55,849 bases of DNA, taken from assembly GCA_018240025.1 (NCBI GenBank), contig JAFEGM010000058.1:1-55849 (forward strand), given 5' to 3'. Made by a program: the position numbers and the translations under genes. Positions 25,861 through 35,575 of this stretch are shown here, one piece after another; position 1 is the first letter of the stretch, and each line of letters starts with the position of its first letter. The notes beneath the pieces are model-generated. The model did no database searches. It worked only from the letters and a program-made list of their open reading frames with translations, and was not told the DNA's origin. Source of the stretch: Verrucomicrobiota bacterium. Lineage in GTDB: Bacteria > Verrucomicrobiota > Verrucomicrobiia > Chthoniobacterales > SZAS-18.

Positions 25861-28800
25861 CGCGGGATCGCCGGTGGCATTGAGCGCCGGGCTGCCGGCC
25901 AGGGGAGCGTGCGTGGCGGTGGATCCGCCGGTGCGCTGCAGCGGCCCGAGTTTCGGATCGAGCGGCGCGGCGGGCGTACCGACGAGCGGGCCGGCGGGGA
26001 AAAAGGCCGAGACGTTGCCGGCCGAGGTGCCGCCGTTGTTGCCGAGCAGGTTGGGGGCGATGGCCGTGATGGTGCCACCGGAAATGAAGAGGTCGGGCGA
26101 TCCGATCGCACCCGTGTTTCCGGCGATGAGCGAGCGCTCGACGCGGACGCGCGCGGGCTCCTGCAAGAAGATGCCGCCAGCAGCGCCGCTGGTGGCGTTC
26201 CCGGTGACGGTCGTGTGGACCAGGTCGAGACTGGACGAGCCGGTCACCGCGATTCCGCCGAAATTGGGTTCGCCCTGGTTGGCGGCCACGGTGCAGTTCA
26301 GCAGGGACAGCTCCACCGCGCCCTGCGCCAGGATTCCGCCAACCCCAAGGCCGGAACCGAGGTTGTTGGAGATGGTGCAGCGGTGAAGGGCGGCCCGTGC
26401 GGCAGCGTCGAAAAGCAAAGCTCCGACGCCACCCGTCGAGGCGCTGCCGGCAAAGGTGCAGTCCACCGCCAGAAAACCGGTGTCCTGCGCGAGCACGGCG
26501 CCACCGGCAATCCCGATCGTGCGGCCTTTGGTGAGGGTGAGCCGGTTCAGACTGAGGCTGCCACTCCCAGCTTTTTGAAGGATGCGGAATTGATCGTTGC
26601 CGCTGATGGTGAGCGGAACGCTGAGCGTGCTGCCGTCGATCTCCACGTGCGCGCCATCGGGAGGCGTGAGGATGGCGCTGGTCAGCGTGATGGTCGCGCC
26701 GCTCAGGCCGGCGGCGAACTGAATGCGGGTATCCGGCGCGGTGACCGCGGCCAGCGTGTCGCGCAGCGAGCCGGGGCCGGCATCGCTCACGACGGTCACG
26801 GTCACGACCGGGCCGCGCTCGACCGCACCCAGATCGGACGCGCCGTTCACGCCGCGCGGGAAACCGCGCTGGTCGGCGGCGAACGGCGAAACGCCGGCGG
26901 CGTCGAGCGCCGGACTGCCGGTCAGCGGCGCCAGGGTGGCGGTGGGGCCGCCGCCCGGCCCGAGCGGGCGCAGGCGCGGATCGAGCGGGCTGGCGGGAGT
27001 ACCGACCAGCAGGCCGCCCGGGAAGTTGGCAGCCGCGCTGCCCTCGCTGGCCCCAGCCCCGTTGTTCCCGATGAGATTGGGCGTGCCGTTGGTCTGAATG
27101 GCATCCACCGAGCGATAAATATCGGGAGAGATGTCGCCGAAGGCCGTGTTGGCCGCGATGACGCACCGTTCGATCGTCGCCAGCGTGCACGCCACGAAGA
27201 CTCCGCCACCGTTGAGACTGCCGGAGTTTTCGTAAACGGTGACGTGCCTCAGCCGGACGGGGCCGGAGCCCAACGACAGCGCACCCACTCCGAGGGAACC
27301 GAGGGCACGGTTGCCGGTGAAGGTGCAGTTCGAAAGATCAGACGTGCCCGTGCCGCTCAACATGGCGCCACCGGCATCGTTCGCTTCGTTGCGATAAAAC
27401 AGGCACCCGCTGGCGGTGAGCGCCGCCGCGCCCCCGATATAGACGGCCCCGCCCGAGGTGGCGCGGTTGTCCTGAAAAGTGCAGTCGATGAGCCCCACCG
27501 CGGCATCGGTGGACCGAAGTGCGCCGCCCGCGCCGGCAATCACTCCTGGGCCCGCGTTGCCCCCGAAACAGCGGAGTCGGACGAGCGTGACGCTGGTGGA
27601 CGCGCCGCTGATCTCGAACAGACGCGTCGTGCCGTCGCCGCGCAGATTGAGGCCTTGCGGGAGGCTGGAGGCGTCGATGAGCACCTGGCCGGCCGCGATG
27701 GTGAGCGCGCTGCCGCCGATCGGGATGCTCTGCGCATTCAGGCTGGGATCGAAGAGAATGACCGCATCGGGGCTGGCGCTGACGGCGAGCAGGGCCTCGC
27801 GCAGCGAGCCGGGGCCGGAGGCGGCGGCATTGAGCACGGTGGTGGCCGGGCCGCGCTCGAAGGCACCGAGATCGGACGCGGCGCCGAGGCCGCGCGGAAA
27901 GCCCCGCTGGTCGACCGGCAGCGGCGAGACGCCCGCGGCGTCGAGCGCCGGGCTGAGGGCCAGCAGCGCATGCGTGGCCGTGAAGCCGCCGCGGCGCTGG
28001 AGCGGCGCGAGACGGGCCGCCAGCGGGGTCGTGGGCGTGCCGACCAGCGGACCGGCGGCGAAGGCCGCGGCCGCGGAACCGCTCTGGCCATCGCCATTGC
28101 TCCCCAGGAGGCTGGCCGCGCCATTGGTGAAGAGGGCGCCGGCCAGGTAGAGATCGGGCGAGATTCCCGCATTGGCCGCATTGCCCGCCAGCAGGCAGCG
28201 GTCGAGCGTCAGGAGGCTCGCGGAATAGACCCCGCCGCCGTAGAGGGTGCCCGTGTTCTCCGCGACCGTGACGTGCGTGAGCGTGACCGTGCCGTCGATG
28301 AGCGTGACCGCGCCGGTGCCGGTCGCACCGGTGCAGCGGTTGCCCGAGAAAGTGCAGTTGCGGAGGCTGGAGCTCCCGGAGCATTGGAGCCAGAGCGCGC
28401 CGGTATCGTTCGCGACATTGCGGGCGAAGGTGCAGCCGCTGGCGGTGAGGGAACCGGTGCCGTTGGCGAAGATGGCCCCGCCGAGGTTGGCCGAATTGTC
28501 CTCGAACGTGCAGTCGAACAATCCCACGCGCGCGTCGAGGAGGAGGATGGCCCCGCCGTTGCTGGCGAGTTCCCGGCCGCCGGAGAAGCGCAGGCGCTGA
28601 AACGCAATGGTGGTGGCGGGGTCGATGCAGGCGAACAGCCGCGAGGTGCCATCGCCCTGCACCGTGAGCCCCTGGGAGAGGTTGGTGGCATCGACGAAGA
28701 CGTTTCCGCCGGTCCGCTCGAGCGGACCGGCGGTGACCGGAATGCTCGCGCCGTTGAGGCTCGGGTCGAAAAGAATGACCGGGCCGCCGCTGGCGCTGGC

Positions 28801-30996
28801 ATCGAGGAGAGCCTGGCGGAGCGTGCCCGCGCCGGAAGCGCCCGCGCTGGTCACGGTGAGGGCCGGCCCGCGCTCGAGCGCGCCGAGATCGGAGGCGCCG
28901 TTGATGCTGCGCGGGAAGCCGCGCTGGTCGAGGCGCAGCGGAGACACGCCGGCGGCATCGAGCGCGGGACTGCCAGCCAGGAGGGTGTGCGTGGCGGTGA
29001 ATCCGCCGGCGCGGAAGAGCGGCGCGAGTTTTGGATCGAGCGGAGCGACCGGCGTGCCGACCAGCGAGCCCTGGGGGAACTGGCTGGAGACATTGCCGGT
29101 CAGCATCCCGCCGTTGTTGCCGACGAGGTTGGGGCTGACGGTGGTGAGTGTGCCGCTCTCGCGGTAGATGTCGGGCGAGGCGCTGGAGTCCACGTTGCCG
29201 GCGATGATCGAGCGCTCGATCCGCGCCCTGGCCGAACCGGTCAGGGAGAGGCCGCCGCCCAAGCCGCCGCCGAGGTTCGCGGTGACGGTGGTGTGCAGCA
29301 GGTCGACAGCGCCCGAGTTGCGTACGTAGAACGCGCTGCCGGTGTTCCCGGAAACCGTACAATTCACCAACGCGACCTCGCCCGAATCCACGAAGATGGC
29401 GCTGCCCGAGGGCACGGCCACGTTGTCCGACAACGTGCAACGGTGGAGCACCGAGCGGCTGCCGCCCGCCGACCCGATGGTCGCACCCAAGCCGGTCGAG
29501 GTATGGCCGGTGAAGCTACAATCCACCGCCAGGAGGGAGTTGCTGTTCCCGAGCAGGATCGCGCCGGCGACGAACCCGCCCGTCGCCGCGCCGCGAGCGA
29601 GGACGACGCGGTTCAAGCTCAGCGCGGCGGGCGAAGGGAGGTCGAAAATCCGGAGGAGACCGCCGCCGCTGAGGGTCAGCGGAGCGAGCAGGGTGCTGCC
29701 GTCGATTTCGACCGTGGAATTGGCGTTCAGTCCGAGGCTGCCGCTCGTCAGCGTGAGGGTGGCGCCGTTCAGCCCAGCGGCGAACTGGATGCGGGTGTCA
29801 GGCGCAGTCACCGCGGCCAGCGCCGCCCGCAGCGAGCCGGGGCCGGAGTCGGCGGCGACAGTCACGGTCACGATCGGGCCGCGCTCGACGGCACCGAGAT
29901 CGCAGGCGCCGTTCACGTCGCGCGGGAAGCCCCGCTGGTCGACGCCGAACGGCGAAATGCCCCCGGCGTCGAGGGCCGGACTACCGGCGAGCGGCGCGAG
30001 GGTGTCGGTCGGTCCGCCGCCTGGCCCGAGCGGGCGGAGGCGCGCCTCGAGCGGGCTGACGGGCGTCCCGACGCGGGGCCCGGCGGGGAAATCCGTAGCC
30101 ACGGACCCCGCGCCGCCGGCGCCGTTGTTCCCGACCAGCGTCACGGCACCACCGGTGGTGACCGTGCCGGCCTTGAAGAGGTCGGGCGAGGCCGTGCCGG
30201 TCGCGGTGTTACCGGCCACCAGACAGCGATCGAGGGTGAGGCTGCCGGAGAAGTAGATCCCTCCGCCGAAACTTCCGCCCGCGTTCTCGTAGACGGTGAC
30301 GTGGGCCAATTGGGCCGTCCCGAGCAGGGAGATCGCGCCGGTCCCGGCGGCGCCGGTGCTGCGATTGCCCGTGAAGGTGCAGTTCCGAATGATGCTGTTG
30401 CCGGTGAGGTAGAGCGCCCCGCTGTCGCCCGCGACGTTGCGGTAGAAGGTGCAGCTATCGAGAACGACCAGGCCCGAACTCTGGTTGGCGATGGCTCCGC
30501 CGAGGTTGGCGCCGTTGTCCTGGAAGGTGCAGCCCAAGAATCCAGCGGACCCGAGGTTGGCGACCTCACAGGCGCCGCCATTGCCGGTGCCGGTGAAGGC
30601 ATTCCCCCCGACGAAACGGAGTCCGTAGAACTCGGCCGCCGCCGAGCTGCCGACGACCCGGAAGATCCGATCCGAGCCGTTGCCGTTCAGCGTGAGGCCT
30701 CGGGAAAGGCTGCTGGCATCGATCACGAGCGGGCCCGTCACCGTCATGACCGTGCCGGCGAGGTTGATGGTCGCTCCGTTGAGGGCGGCGTCGAAGACGA
30801 TGGTGTCGTTCCCGGCAGCGGAGTTCGAGGAACTGACCGCCGCGGCGAGCGAGCCGGGGCCGAAGGCGTTGTTGTTGAGCACCGTGAAGGTGGCGGCCGG
30901 GGCGGCGGTCGCCCAGATGAGGCCGGCCAGCGCCGCGAGCAGGCGCGAAGACGCGAATCGGGCGGTGCGACGCGGGCGAAGGGCACGAGGAGGCAT
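24394..30996 (-). CDS. Secreted modular choice-of-anchor Q protein, 5-module paralogue (2200 aa)
   Basis: From the ATG at 30996 the protein has a signal peptide (about residues 1-35, ending ATAAPA), then five beta-helix modules of about 342 residues. Each ends in a choice-of-anchor Q motif such as VDQRGFPRDVNGACDLGAVE; these lie near residues 352, 692, 1030, 1377 and 1717. After an incomplete sixth helix come the Ig-like region (NYGQSTVLTARFTRNTDASA) and the terminal FSFTDPSATTRKFYRARSQ, identical in its last residues to the downstream paralogue. The frame is open for another 535 codons upstream, but that stretch crosses the divergent kinase gene and is not coding. The start is confirmed by the leader shared with the paralogue. 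It is probably a long surface fibre or adhesin; its partners are unknown. Confidence 0.88.
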   Translation of the reverse strand: MPPRALRPRRTARFASSRLLAALAGLIWATAAPAATFTVLNNNAFGPGSLAAAVSSSNSAAGNDTIVFDAALNGATINLAGTVMTVTGPLVIDASSLSRGLTLNGNGSDRIFRVVGSSAAAEFYGLRFVGGNAFTGTGNGGACEVANLGSAGFLGCTFQDNGANLGGAIANQSSGLVVLDSCTFYRNVAGDSGALYLTGNSIIRNCTFTGNRSTGAAGTGAISLLGTAQLAHVTVYENAGGSFGGGIYFSGSLTLDRCLVAGNTATGTASPDLFKAGTVTTGGAVTLVGNNGAGGAGSVATDFPAGPRVGTPVSPLEARLRPLGPGGGPTDTLAPLAGSPALDAGGISPFGVDQRGFPRDVNGACDLGAVERGPIVTVTVAADSGPGSLRAALAAVTAPDTRIQFAAGLNGATLTLTSGSLGLNANSTVEIDGSTLLAPLTLSGGGLLRIFDLPSPAALSLNRVVLARGAATGGFVAGAILLGNSNSLLAVDCSFTGHTSTGLGATIGSAGGSRSVLHRCTLSDNVAVPSGSAIFVDSGEVALVNCTVSGNTGSAFYVRNSGAVDLLHTTVTANLGGGLGGGLSLTGSARARIERSIIAGNVDSSASPDIYRESGTLTTVSPNLVGNNGGMLTGNVSSQFPQGSLVGTPVAPLDPKLAPLFRAGGFTATHTLLAGSPALDAAGVSPLRLDQRGFPRSINGASDLGALERGPALTVTSAGASGAGTLRQALLDASASGGPVILFDPSLNGASIPVTAGPLERTGGNVFVDATNLSQGLTVQGDGTSRLFACIDPATTIAFQRLRFSGGRELASNGGAILLLDARVGLFDCTFEDNSANLGGAIFANGTGSLTASGCTFARNVANDTGALWLQCSGSSSLRNCTFSGNRCTGATGTGAVTLIDGTVTLTHVTVAENTGTLYGGGVYSASLLTLDRCLLAGNAANAGISPDLYLAGALFTNGAASLLGSNGDGQSGSAAAAFAAGPLVGTPTTPLAARLAPLQRRGGFTATHALLALSPALDAAGVSPLPVDQRGFPRGLGAASDLGAFERGPATTVLNAAASGPGSLREALLAVSASPDAVILFDPSLNAQSIPIGGSALTIAAGQVLIDASSLPQGLNLRGDGTTRLFEISGASTSVTLVRLRCFGGNAGPGVIAGAGGALRSTDAAVGLIDCTFQDNRATSGGAVYIGGAAALTASGCLFYRNEANDAGGAMLSGTGTSDLSNCTFTGNRALGSLGVGALSLGSGPVRLRHVTVYENSGSLNGGGVFVACTLATIERCVIAANTAFGDISPDIYRSVDAIQTNGTPNLIGNNGAGASEGSAAANFPGGLLVGTPASPLDPRLRPLGPGGGPTATLAPLTGSPALDAAGVSPFAADQRGFPRGVNGASDLGAVERGPVVTVTVVSDAGPGSLRDTLAAVTAPDTRIQFAAGLSGATITLTSAILTPPDGAHVEIDGSTLSVPLTISGNDQFRILQKAGSGSLSLNRLTLTKGRTIGIAGGAVLAQDTGFLAVDCTFAGSASTGGVGALLFDAAARAALHRCTISNNLGSGLGVGGILAQGAVELSLLNCTVAANQGEPNFGGIAVTGSSSLDLVHTTVTGNATSGAAGGIFLQEPARVRVERSLIAGNTGAIGSPDLFISGGTITAIAPNLLGNNGGTSAGNVSAFFPAGPLVGTPAAPLDPKLGPLQRTGGSTATHAPLAGSPALNATGDPALRFDQRGLPRGATGAAELGSVERGPVLVVTTAADSGSGSLREAVGLATAPDTQIVFAAGLNNAAISVNSPLVLGATQHLTVDASALAAGVRLQGNASARLWQIPAGATLSLVRLGLTGGSSTTFGGALLNSGGTLALAACDLFTNSAANGGAIFATAGNTELAGCRVVGNTATSSAAALGRSGSAVVAATDCWFGTNLPGTTLFNAGVTFTPHLVFGVSPASANLNYGQSTVLTARFTRNTDASAAPLASLRPLLGRALTFSGPANGTLSAAQTSLQANGTATATFTANFAGSGGASANFDGVNAFGSVVITTPPPSAGVFSITASQGRPLDIPFATILAQCTDPNGLNPLTVTGTGPGTGQGGTTSLQANAVRYTPPSPQFTGLDVASYTIRNVGGGTASATIFVTVAAPIFPPGPVSVVKTGNSVTATFNGIPGLTYTIETTTSLVSPAVWTPLNPPGSVVADSNGNFSFTDPSATTRKFYRARSQ

Positions 30997-31031
30997 GCGA
31001 GGTCTAACCGGTCGCGGCGGATTCCTTTCGG
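30997..31031 (-). promoter_or_regulatory. Conserved 35-nt leader before 5-module gene
   Basis: This is the counterpart of 24325-24359 with two mismatches. It lies in the 129-bp space shared with the divergent kinase gene at 31126, so the promoters of both genes must sit here. Confidence 0.5.
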
Positions 31032-31125
31032 GAATCGCGAAGAAAGTTCTGCGTGGGCTCTGCACCGGGCGGGCGCATTCTGCTTTGCTCTTCCCCAGCG
31101 ACGCCCGCTCGCCCACGCTCCGCCC

Positions 31126-34100
31126 GTGCCGACCGAGCCCTGCCCCACCTGCGGTCAGCCGCTGGCGGTGGGGCGTTTTGGGGCGCAGTGCCCGCATTGC
31201 CTGCTGGGCTTCGCGGACGAGATCGCACCGGACCCGGCGACGGTCCGGCGGACGTTCGGGGGCTACGAATTGGTCGAGGAAATCGCCCGCGGCGGCATGG
31301 GCGTGGTGTTCCGCGCGCGGCAGAGCGCCCTCGGACGCGACGTGGCCCTCAAGATGGTGGTAGGCGCCGAACTGGCCGATCCGGCCTCGCGCGCCCGGCT
31401 CCAGCGCGAGGCCCAGGCGGCGGCGGCACTGCAGCATCCTCACATCGTGCCGGTGCACGAGATCGGCGAGGTCGATCTGCAGCCGTACTTCACCATGCGG
31501 CTGGTCCCGGGCGGGGAGAACATCGCCGACTGGGCGGCCCGGAACCGGCACGATCATCGGGCGCTGGCCGCGGCGGTGGTACAGGTGGCGCGGGCCGTTG
31601 CCCATGCCCACGAGCGGGGCGTGCTGCATCGCGACCTGAAACCGTCGAACGTCCTTTGGGATCCGGAAAATGGCCCGCAAGTGACCGATTTCGGCCTGGC
31701 CAAGTGGCTCGATGACCCGCGCTCCTCGCTCTCGCTCAGCGGCAGCGTGCTGGGCAGTCCGTCCTACATGGCGCCGGAGCAGGCGGCCGGCCGGCTCGAT
31801 GAGATCACGACCGCGACCGACGTCTACGGCCTGGGCGCGCTGCTCTACGAATTGCTCACCTGCGACCCGCCCTTCCAGGCCGCCAGCAGCCTCGAGACGC
31901 TGCGCCGGGCGCAGACGGAACCGCCGCAGCCCTTGAGCCGCGCGGTGCCGGGGATCGACCGCGACCTGCAGACCATCTGCCTCAAGTGCCTCGAGAAGGA
32001 CCCGGCCCAGCGCTACGCCACCGCCCGCGAGCTGGCGGACGAATTGGAGCGCTGGCTGCGCGGAGAGCCGATCCGGGCGCGGCCGGTGACCTGGCGCGGC
32101 CAGCTGCAGCGGTGGATGCAGCGCAATCCCCGCCTGGCCGCCTCGCTCGCCGCCGCCTGGTTCCTGCTCGTCGCGGGCATGGCGGGGGTGACCTGGCAAT
32201 GGCGCACCGCCGAGCGCGCCCGACAGGGGGAACGCCACGCGCGCGAAGGCACGACGGTGGTGGTGTCCGACCTGCTGGCCAAGAGCGGTTTCGCCGCCGC
32301 GCGGGAGGGGGACCCGAGCCGCGCCGCCCTGTGGTTCGCGCACGCCGCCGTGGCCACCGAGGAGGCGGCCCGGCGCTCGTCCAACGCGCTCCGCTGGCGG
32401 GCCTGGCGGGACGAAGCCGCGGTCGCGGTGCGCGCCTTCGCCGGCGGGACGCGCTTTCGCTCCGAGCTCTCGTGGAGCGCGGATCAGCGCGCCCTCATCG
32501 TGCAGAGCCGGCAGCCGGCGGAGGCGTCGGTCTGGGACGTGGCCGCGGAGACGCGCTGGCAGCCGGAGCGCCCGCTGGCGCGCGCCACCTGGCAGCGGCA
32601 ATCCGGCCGGCTGATCACGCTCGAGGGCCGATGGCTGCGCATCCTGGAATTCCCCGCGGGCCGGGAGGTCGCCCGGCAGGAGATCGAGGGCGAAATCGAG
32701 CAGGTTATCGTCGGTCCGAACGACCGCTGGATCGGGCTCGGCGGCCGCGAGCCGCAGCTATGGGATGCGGAGCAGGGCCGCCTGGTGCGCCTGCCCTCGG
32801 TGCCCGATCGGGAAATCGCGGTCACGAACTATTTGGCCGGAGTCGGCAGCGTCTGGCTGGAATTCAGCCGCGACGGCCAGCGGGTGCTCCTGACCGGCCG
32901 CGGCTGGCGGGCCGTCTGCACGCTCGACGCGCCGGAACGCTTCGCGGTCCCGCCGCAGGACTGTACCCAGGCAAGCGAATTCGGTTTTCTCGGGCCGGGC
33001 GACCGCTTCCTCGTGCACACGCGCGAGGGCCGCTTGAAGTCGCTCGACAGCCGCACCGGCCAAACGATGACCGACGTGCCGCTGGCTCCGCCCTGGGACG
33101 GCGGGCGTTCGGGCGCCATGGAACTGCCGAGTCCAGACGGACGCTTCCTCACGCGGGCCGCGGCTCCGGGCGTCGAGATCGCCAGCGGGCGGGTGTGCGA
33201 CTTCCCGGTGCATCGCAATCTCGCGCTGCAGCACGATTACACGCCCGACGGCCGGCGGTTGGTGACCGGCAGCGCCGACGACACCGTGCGCATCTGGGAT
33301 CTGGCCACGGGCGGAGCCGGTCAATTGATCGGCTGGCATCAGGAAGGGGCGACCAGCGTGGCTTTCTCACCCGACGGCCGCCTGCTCGCGACCGGCCAGG
33401 GCGGCGGCGGACTCGTCCGCATCTGGCGGCTGCCGACGGCGCCCACGCGCTGGGAATTGCCCGAATCCGGACCCGCCCGGGCGAAGCTCTCGGCCGACGG
33501 TGCGTCCGTCCTCCTCGGAGGATGGACCGCCTACGGGGCGACCGGCCGCAGTGCCCGCGTGTTTCGTCTCACGGACGGCGAGCCGACCGGCCCGGAGCTG
33601 ACGCCGGGAGGGCTCGTCATGGATGCCGTCTTCGGTCCGGAGGCCGATGCCGTCACGCTGGCCGCCAGCGATGTCCGCGACCGCCGTCCAGCCATCCTGG
33701 CGGGCGAGCCGGGGCGCGGGCGGGTCTCCTTTTGGAATCACCGCACCGGCGTCCGCCGCGAGGAGATCGCCCTGCCGGCCGAACCGCGCGCCCTGGCCTG
33801 GCATCCGGGCGGGCGGAAGCTGGCCGTGTTCGGAGCCGGCTACAGCCTCTACGAACTCGAGTTTCCGGGCGGCGCGCTACGCGAGCTCCGCGCGCCCAGC
33901 CGGCCGGAAGACGGGGAGAACGAAGCCGAACTGGCGCGTTGCCTGTACACTCCCGATGGCCGCCTGCTCCTGGCCTGGGCCCGTTTTCGGGAACCGCTGG
34001 TGTGGGAGGTCGAGACCGGTCGGCGGGTGACGAGCCCGGAGCTGGTGGGCGCGCGCGTCTGGGACGTGCAATGCCACGATCCGGTGCTGGCGTTTCCCAC

Positions 34101-34710
34101 CCGGCAGGGCCGCGTGCTGCTGCTGCAGGGTCGCGAGCTCACGCCGGCCGCGCCGAGCCTGACCGATTCCAACTGGCTCTTCTTCGCGCGCTTCGATCCG
34201 CGGGGCGAGACCCTCTTCAGCGGCGGTCGCAGCCGCGTGGCGCGGCTCTGGGACTGGCGCGCGGGTCGGCAGCTGGTGCCGGCGATGGGGCATGAGGACG
34301 AGGTGATGGACGGCGTCTTCGTACCCGGCACCCCGCATCTGGTGACCGGCGGGCGCGACGGCCGCGTGCATTTCTGGGACGCCCGCACCGGCCAAAGCGC
34401 GCGCAGCTCCGTGGCGCTCGGCGGCATCATCGCCGAGGTCCGCGTCGCGGCCGGCGGCCGACTGCTGGTCAATCGCCCCCGCATCGACGATGCCCCCGGT
34501 GGCGCCGTCATCCTGGATCTCGCGGCGCTGCTGGCCGCACCGACCCTGCCGCCCGAGGAGTTCGTCCCGCTGGCCGAGCTCGATGCCTCCGCCACCATCC
34601 GCAACGCCGAACTCGACCCGCTCAGCGCCGCAGAGTGGCTGACCCGCTGGCGCGAATTCCGCGCGCGGCAGCCAGACTGGCATCCGTGGGGGAAAGAGGC
34701 CCTGCGTTAG
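31126..34710 (+). CDS. Membrane Ser/Thr protein kinase with zinc ribbon and WD40 repeats (1194 aa)
   Basis: The protein starts with a zinc-ribbon motif (C6, C9, C22, C25; PCPTCG and QCPHC). A complete kinase domain follows (about 47-310): GGMGVVFRA, K76 in VALKMV, HRDLKPSN with D170, DFG 188-190, APE 216-218. One membrane helix lies at about 336-357. The large C-terminal part contains WD40-type repeats (VTGSADDTVRIWDLATGG, FSPDGRLLATGQ). The kinase would be cytoplasmic with the repeats on the other side of the membrane as sensor or scaffold. The GTG at 31126 is chosen because the zinc ribbon begins there; the frame stays open far upstream, antisense to the giant gene. It is divergent from the 5-module surface protein and convergent with an ECF sigma factor gene, its likely signalling partner. 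Confidence 0.9.
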   Translation: MPTEPCPTCGQPLAVGRFGAQCPHCLLGFADEIAPDPATVRRTFGGYELVEEIARGGMGVVFRARQSALGRDVALKMVVGAELADPASRARLQREAQAAAALQHPHIVPVHEIGEVDLQPYFTMRLVPGGENIADWAARNRHDHRALAAAVVQVARAVAHAHERGVLHRDLKPSNVLWDPENGPQVTDFGLAKWLDDPRSSLSLSGSVLGSPSYMAPEQAAGRLDEITTATDVYGLGALLYELLTCDPPFQAASSLETLRRAQTEPPQPLSRAVPGIDRDLQTICLKCLEKDPAQRYATARELADELERWLRGEPIRARPVTWRGQLQRWMQRNPRLAASLAAAWFLLVAGMAGVTWQWRTAERARQGERHAREGTTVVVSDLLAKSGFAAAREGDPSRAALWFAHAAVATEEAARRSSNALRWRAWRDEAAVAVRAFAGGTRFRSELSWSADQRALIVQSRQPAEASVWDVAAETRWQPERPLARATWQRQSGRLITLEGRWLRILEFPAGREVARQEIEGEIEQVIVGPNDRWIGLGGREPQLWDAEQGRLVRLPSVPDREIAVTNYLAGVGSVWLEFSRDGQRVLLTGRGWRAVCTLDAPERFAVPPQDCTQASEFGFLGPGDRFLVHTREGRLKSLDSRTGQTMTDVPLAPPWDGGRSGAMELPSPDGRFLTRAAAPGVEIASGRVCDFPVHRNLALQHDYTPDGRRLVTGSADDTVRIWDLATGGAGQLIGWHQEGATSVAFSPDGRLLATGQGGGGLVRIWRLPTAPTRWELPESGPARAKLSADGASVLLGGWTAYGATGRSARVFRLTDGEPTGPELTPGGLVMDAVFGPEADAVTLAASDVRDRRPAILAGEPGRGRVSFWNHRTGVRREEIALPAEPRALAWHPGGRKLAVFGAGYSLYELEFPGGALRELRAPSRPEDGENEAELARCLYTPDGRLLLAWARFREPLVWEVETGRRVTSPELVGARVWDVQCHDPVLAFPTRQGRVLLLQGRELTPAAPSLTDSNWLFFARFDPRGETLFSGGRSRVARLWDWRAGRQLVPAMGHEDEVMDGVFVPGTPHLVTGGRDGRVHFWDARTGQSARSSVALGGIIAEVRVAAGGRLLVNRPRIDDAPGGAVILDLAALLAAPTLPPEEFVPLAELDASATIRNAELDPLSAAEWLTRWREFRARQPDWHPWGKEALR

Positions 34711-34758
34711 CTCTGCACTCTTTCTCCGCTGGCCAATCGGGGCATTCCTCCTGGGGCC

Positions 34759-35478
34759 TCAGCGCGTCGCCAGCACCCGCAGCAGGTGCCGCAGTTCGTC
34801 CTCGACCTCCTCGGCCGATCCGACCGTGTCGGCGATTTCCTCCCGGAGCAGTTCGCCGTAGCGCCGCCGCAGTCGGTGCAGCGCCGAGCTGACGCCCTTC
34901 TCGCTCAGGCCGAGCGCGACTCCCAGCTCCGCGTGGCTCTGCGGGTCATCGCTCGCGCCAGACAGGCGCGGGTAGAGGGCCGCGAAAAGCGCGCCGCGGC
35001 CGACCCGCTCGCATTCGTCGCGCAACCGGCCCATCACGCGGTCGAGCAGCGCCAGGCCCCAGGTGCGCTCGTATTCCTCCGCGGGCGTCCGGCTTTCACT
35101 CGCGCCCGGCGCGAAGCCCGCCTCGGCCTCGGCCTCGAGGGAGACGATGAGGCCGGCTCCGCGCTTTTGGGCCAGCGCCCGGCGACGTTCGTTGCCGATG
35201 TAGTTCTGGAAGGACTTGAGGAGAAACGTGCGGAAGCGTCCGCGCTCGGGATCGGCCTGCGCGACGGCCTGCCGTTCGAGCAGGGCGCAGAGGAATCCCT
35301 GCGTCAGGTCCTGCGCCTCCTCGGGCGTGTGCCCCTGCCGCCGGGCATAGTGGTAGAGCGGTCGCCAATAATCCTGGCAGAGGCTCGCCAAGGCGGCGCC
35401 CGCATCTCCGCTGGCCGCCCCGCCTGCCTGGCGCACCAGGGTCCAGCGCGTGGTGACGAAAATCGGGGAATTCGACAT
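34759..35478 (-). CDS. ECF-type RNA polymerase sigma factor (239 aa)
   Basis: The protein has the N-terminal FVTTRWTLVRQAGG that I associate with kinase-linked ECF sigma factors of PVC bacteria. Region 2 is YWRPLYHYARRQGHTPEEAQ, then DLTQGFLCALLERQ, followed by RGRFRTFLLKSFQNYIGNER. Region 4 is at ELGVALGLSEKGVSSALHRL, then RRRYGELLREEI. No anti-sigma gene is adjacent. The gene converges on the zinc-ribbon kinase gene with 48 nt between stops. ECF groups lacking an anti-sigma factor are known to be activated by kinase phosphorylation, which would explain this pairing; that link is inference. The start at ATG 35478 is unambiguous. The regulon is unknown. Confidence 0.88.
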   Translation of the reverse strand: MSNSPIFVTTRWTLVRQAGGAASGDAGAALASLCQDYWRPLYHYARRQGHTPEEAQDLTQGFLCALLERQAVAQADPERGRFRTFLLKSFQNYIGNERRRALAQKRGAGLIVSLEAEAEAGFAPGASESRTPAEEYERTWGLALLDRVMGRLRDECERVGRGALFAALYPRLSGASDDPQSHAELGVALGLSEKGVSSALHRLRRRYGELLREEIADTVGSAEEVEDELRHLLRVLATR

Positions 35479-35575
35479 GACGGGCGGAGCGAGCCCGACC
35501 TTTACGATTTCGCCGACCGCACCGCCCGCAAAATCTCCACGCTCCTGGGCGGGAATGGCGACGCCCTCGCCCGCC

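Noticed and set aside
25174..31125. Very long plus-strand frame running into the zinc-ribbon kinase gene
   Set aside because: It is antisense to the 5-module gene. Its translation is rich in RG, GAE and GD strings with no domains, as expected from high-GC repeats. The kinase's zinc ribbon begins at the GTG at 31126, so the upstream part is open by chance.
31000..32601. Extension of the 5-module protein by 535 residues at its N-terminus
   Set aside because: The frame is open but crosses the divergent kinase gene; the signal peptide and the leader shared with the paralogue fix the start at 30996.
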